A stretch of DNA of 64,000 nucleotides, taken from the NCBI RefSeq assembly GCF_036226925.1, contig NZ_CP109031.1:4154001-4218000 (forward strand). The letters run 5' to 3'. The translations under genes and the position numbers were made by a program. A model generated the notes under the pieces. It was given only the letters and a program-made list of their open reading frames with translations. It searched no databases and had not been told where the DNA came from. Below are positions 62,212 to 64,000 of this stretch, one piece after another (positions within the stretch are counted from its first letter, which is position 1; the number at the start of each line of letters is the position of its first letter). Origin of the DNA: Streptomyces sp. NBC_00659. Its GTDB lineage: Bacteria > Actinomycetota > Actinomycetes > Streptomycetales > Streptomycetaceae.

Positions 62212-62709
62212 ATGGAGGACGAGGTCGATCGGCTGGTCGCTGCGTGGCGCCGTGAGCGCCCTGACCTCGACGTGGAACCGCTCGAGGTGCTCAGCCGCGT
62301 GAGCAGGCTGGCCCGGCACCTGGACCGTGCGCGCCGGCTCGCTTTCGCCGAGCACAGCCTGGAGCCCTGGGAGTTCGACGTCCTGACGGCGCTGCGGCGC
62401 GCGGGTTCCCCGTATCAGCTCTCTCCCGGCCAGTTGCTGACGCAGACGCTCGTCACCTCCGGCACGATGACGAACCGCATCGACCGTCTGACCAAGAAGG
62501 GTCTGGTCGAACGCCTCCCGGACCCGAGCGACCGCAGGGGCGTGCTCGTCCGCCTCACGGACGAGGGATGCGACCGCGCCGACCAGGCGCTGGCCGGTCT
62601 GCTCGACCAGGAGCGGGCGATCCTCGCCGAGCTGAGCCGGGCACAGCGCGGTGAACTGGCCGGGCTGCTACGCCAGTTGACCGCCCCGTTCGACAACATC
62701 CCCGGTTAG
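62212..62709 (+). CDS. MarR-family regulator
   Basis: A 165-residue winged-helix regulator. LEPWEFDVLTALRRAG begins the DNA-binding domain, LTQTLVTSGTMTNRIDRLTKKGLVERLPDPSDRRGVLVRLTDEG holds recognition helix and wing. The ATG at 62212 has no ribosome site, but TACACT ends 7 nt upstream, suggesting a leaderless mRNA. It is divergent from tam; a repeated 11-mer in between is a likely binding site. Its 3' end overlaps the convergent response-regulator gene by 42 bp. Confidence 0.9.
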   Translation: MEDEVDRLVAAWRRERPDLDVEPLEVLSRVSRLARHLDRARRLAFAEHSLEPWEFDVLTALRRAGSPYQLSPGQLLTQTLVTSGTMTNRIDRLTKKGLVERLPDPSDRRGVLVRLTDEGCDRADQALAGLLDQERAILAELSRAQRGELAGLLRQLTAPFDNIPG

Positions 62710-63435
62710 GTCGACGGGTCCGACACCCGCGCGCCGGGCCAGTGCCACGGCGGCGAGGGTGGAGTGCACCCCGAGCTTCCCGAGAACGTTCTGCATATGG
62801 GTGCGGACGGTGTGCGGCGACAGGAACAGCCGCTCCGCCACCGCCTTGCGCCCGAGCCCGGCGACCATGCACCGCAGCACCTCGCGCTCACGGGGCGTCA
62901 GCGACTCGACGAGCCGCTCGCTCTCGGTGCGGTGCTTGCGCGCGGCGGTCAGCTCCCGCAGCACCCCGGTGAGCAGGGCGGGCGGCAGATGGGTCTCGTC
63001 GCGCAGCACACCCCGTATGACCGTGAGCAGCCGCGACAGCGAGCAGTCCTTGGCGACCCATCCCGAGGCCCCGGCCTGGAGGGCGAGCGCCGCCCGGCGC
63101 GGATCGTCCTTCTCGGCCAGCACGACAATCCGTACGCCCGGCTGCCCGGAGCGCACTCCGGCGACCAGCGATATGCCGTCGACCAGGCCGTCCTCGTTGC
63201 TCTCCTGGACGGGCACCGCCGGACGCATGCCGGGCAGATTGCCGCCCAGGTCGGCGTCGACGAGCAGCACGTCGAAGCGGCGGCCCTCGGCCGCCGCGCG
63301 TTCGAGGCAGCGCAGCGCGGCCGGGCCGCTGCCTGCGGCGGACACGTCGACATCGGGCTCGGCCGCGAGCGCGGCGGCGAGCGACTCGGCGAAGATGCGA
63401 TGGTCGTCGACGACCAGTACTCGGATGCGAACCAC
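62668..63435 (-). CDS. LuxR/NarL-type response regulator with atypical receiver
   Basis: A 255-residue protein. The receiver starts RIRVLVVDDHRIFAESL (acidic pair present) and has FDVLLVDADLGG at the phosphorylation site. An insertion of about 20 residues (NLPGMRPAVPVQESNEDGL region) follows before VDGISLVAGV. The usual Thr/Ser after strand 4 is Ala (VVLAEKDD); Lys in WVAKDC is kept. The C-terminal LuxR domain (ESLTPREREVLRCMVAGLGRKAVAERLFLSPHTVRTHMQNVL) is normal. No kinase is adjacent. GTG 63435 with GGGGG 5 nt upstream is preferred over GTG 63447. Confidence 0.88.
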   Translation of the reverse strand: MVRIRVLVVDDHRIFAESLAAALAAEPDVDVSAAGSGPAALRCLERAAAEGRRFDVLLVDADLGGNLPGMRPAVPVQESNEDGLVDGISLVAGVRSGQPGVRIVVLAEKDDPRRAALALQAGASGWVAKDCSLSRLLTVIRGVLRDETHLPPALLTGVLRELTAARKHRTESERLVESLTPREREVLRCMVAGLGRKAVAERLFLSPHTVRTHMQNVLGKLGVHSTLAAVALARRAGVGPVDLTGDVVERGGQLA

Positions 63436-63703
63436 AGAAACCCCCACTGTCGGGGGACGATCCGTACGGGTACGGCGCCCGAGGTGATCCCGGACCCGCT
63501 TGCGACCCGGAAAACGAGGTGCCTCCGCCGCACGGCCGCCGCCGTGCTGGAAGTGCTACCCCCACTTCGGGCGTCGTACCCGACTGTCTCGCCCCCTGAT
63601 CAGCACCGGCCCCCACCGGCACTGCTCATCAGAGTACGGCCGGGGGCGAGGAGCGGAAGGTGATTTGCAGAACTGGTTGGCCAGCGCGTTTATGGTGAGC
63701 CGT

Positions 63704-64000
63704 ATGTTTCGTATCGAGACAGGAGACGACAAGGAGCGTCGGGATCTGCTCCGCAGACGGCTGCTGGACACGAACACGGCGGCCTCCCCGGTGCTGCGCG
63801 CGCTGCGCGGAACCCCGGGCGAACGTGAATCTCCGCTTCATGTCTGGGCCTTGGACGAGGTCGGCGCCCTGGCCGGCGGTCTGGTGGGCCACACCTGGAC
63901 GACCTGGCTGCACGTGACGTACCTGTGGGTCGACGACCGCACCCGGGGCACGGGCCTCGGCAGCCGTCTCCTGGCGGAGGCCGAGCGCGTCGCGCGCGAG
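63704..64000 (+). CDS. GNAT-family N-acetyltransferase (partial, N-terminal part)
   Basis: The first 99 codons of a gene cut by the window edge. HVWALDEVGALAGGLVGHTWTTWLHVTYLWVDDRTRGTGLGSRLLAEAE shows the GNAT core with the acetyl-CoA loop RGTGLGSRLL. The substrate cannot be told. TATGGT ends 7 nt before ATG 63704, so a leaderless start is possible; another ATG 12 bp upstream is in frame. Confidence 0.85.
   Translation, partial: MFRIETGDDKERRDLLRRRLLDTNTAASPVLRALRGTPGERESPLHVWALDEVGALAGGLVGHTWTTWLHVTYLWVDDRTRGTGLGSRLLAEAERVARE

Overview
The window is about 70% GC, with G/C at nearly every third codon position, GTG/TTG starts beside strong AGGAG-type ribosome sites, and many strong hairpins between genes. 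Gene content and order (cfa, ndh, ppx, divIC, eno, rpfA/rpfC, mfd, glmU, prs, rplY, pth, ppc, desaturase) are those of a Streptomyces chromosome core. From memory the order follows the S. coelicolor region around eno, mfd, glmU and ppc. There is no prophage, integrase, CRISPR array or insertion sequence. Most of the window is vertically inherited core, with small variable pockets between core genes.

Layout. 1-10 kb: end of an FtsX permease, cyclopropane fatty acid synthase, a type II NADH dehydrogenase with a Rex-type palindrome upstream, the eno-divIC-DUF501-ppx series, then two resuscitation-promoting factors; rpfA is preceded by a ydaO-type (c-di-AMP) riboswitch. 10-18 kb: a P450 divergent from a flavohemoprotein, MazG, a SurA-like lipoprotein, a Rv2525c-like glycosidase, and a soluble Ser/Thr kinase coupled to a membrane protein. 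18-28 kb: a HTH-methylase-specificity fusion protein with an altered catalytic motif and its own palindrome cluster, secreted proteins and lipoproteins, a frameshifted RsbW-like ATPase, a lipoprotein HNH nuclease, a small antitoxin-like protein, and a SalK/TetR divergent pair. 28-34.6 kb: mfd and an XRE-Scr1/DUF397 pocket with two small membrane proteins. 34.8-44 kb: a MacB-type ABC exporter, an MFS exporter, a DUF485/solute symporter pair, and a DivIVA-like coiled-coil protein.

44.2-49.3 kb is the most unusual region. Four genes consist of domains known from polymorphic toxin systems: a 926-residue Imm35-like/Pro-rich/XOO_2897-like deaminase/SUKH-4 protein, a WHH nuclease-SUKH fusion, a YwqJ-like deaminase, and a SUKH-3 protein. 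None has a visible secretion signal. Toxin-type and immunity-type domains are fused or adjacent, which suggests an intracellular effector/immunity or stress system.

49.6-64 kb returns to core functions: an orphan NarL-type sensor kinase, tRNA-Gln, glmU, prs, rplY, pth, ppc, an acyl desaturase with a coupled TetR regulator, tam with a collapsed glyoxalase-family remnant behind it, a MarR regulator, an orphan response regulator with an atypical receiver, and the start of a GNAT acetyltransferase. Several regulatory genes (TetR at 27939, MarR at 62212, the flavohemoprotein, the P450, the small membrane protein at 55627) have a -10 element 6-8 nt before the start codon, so leaderless mRNAs are likely.
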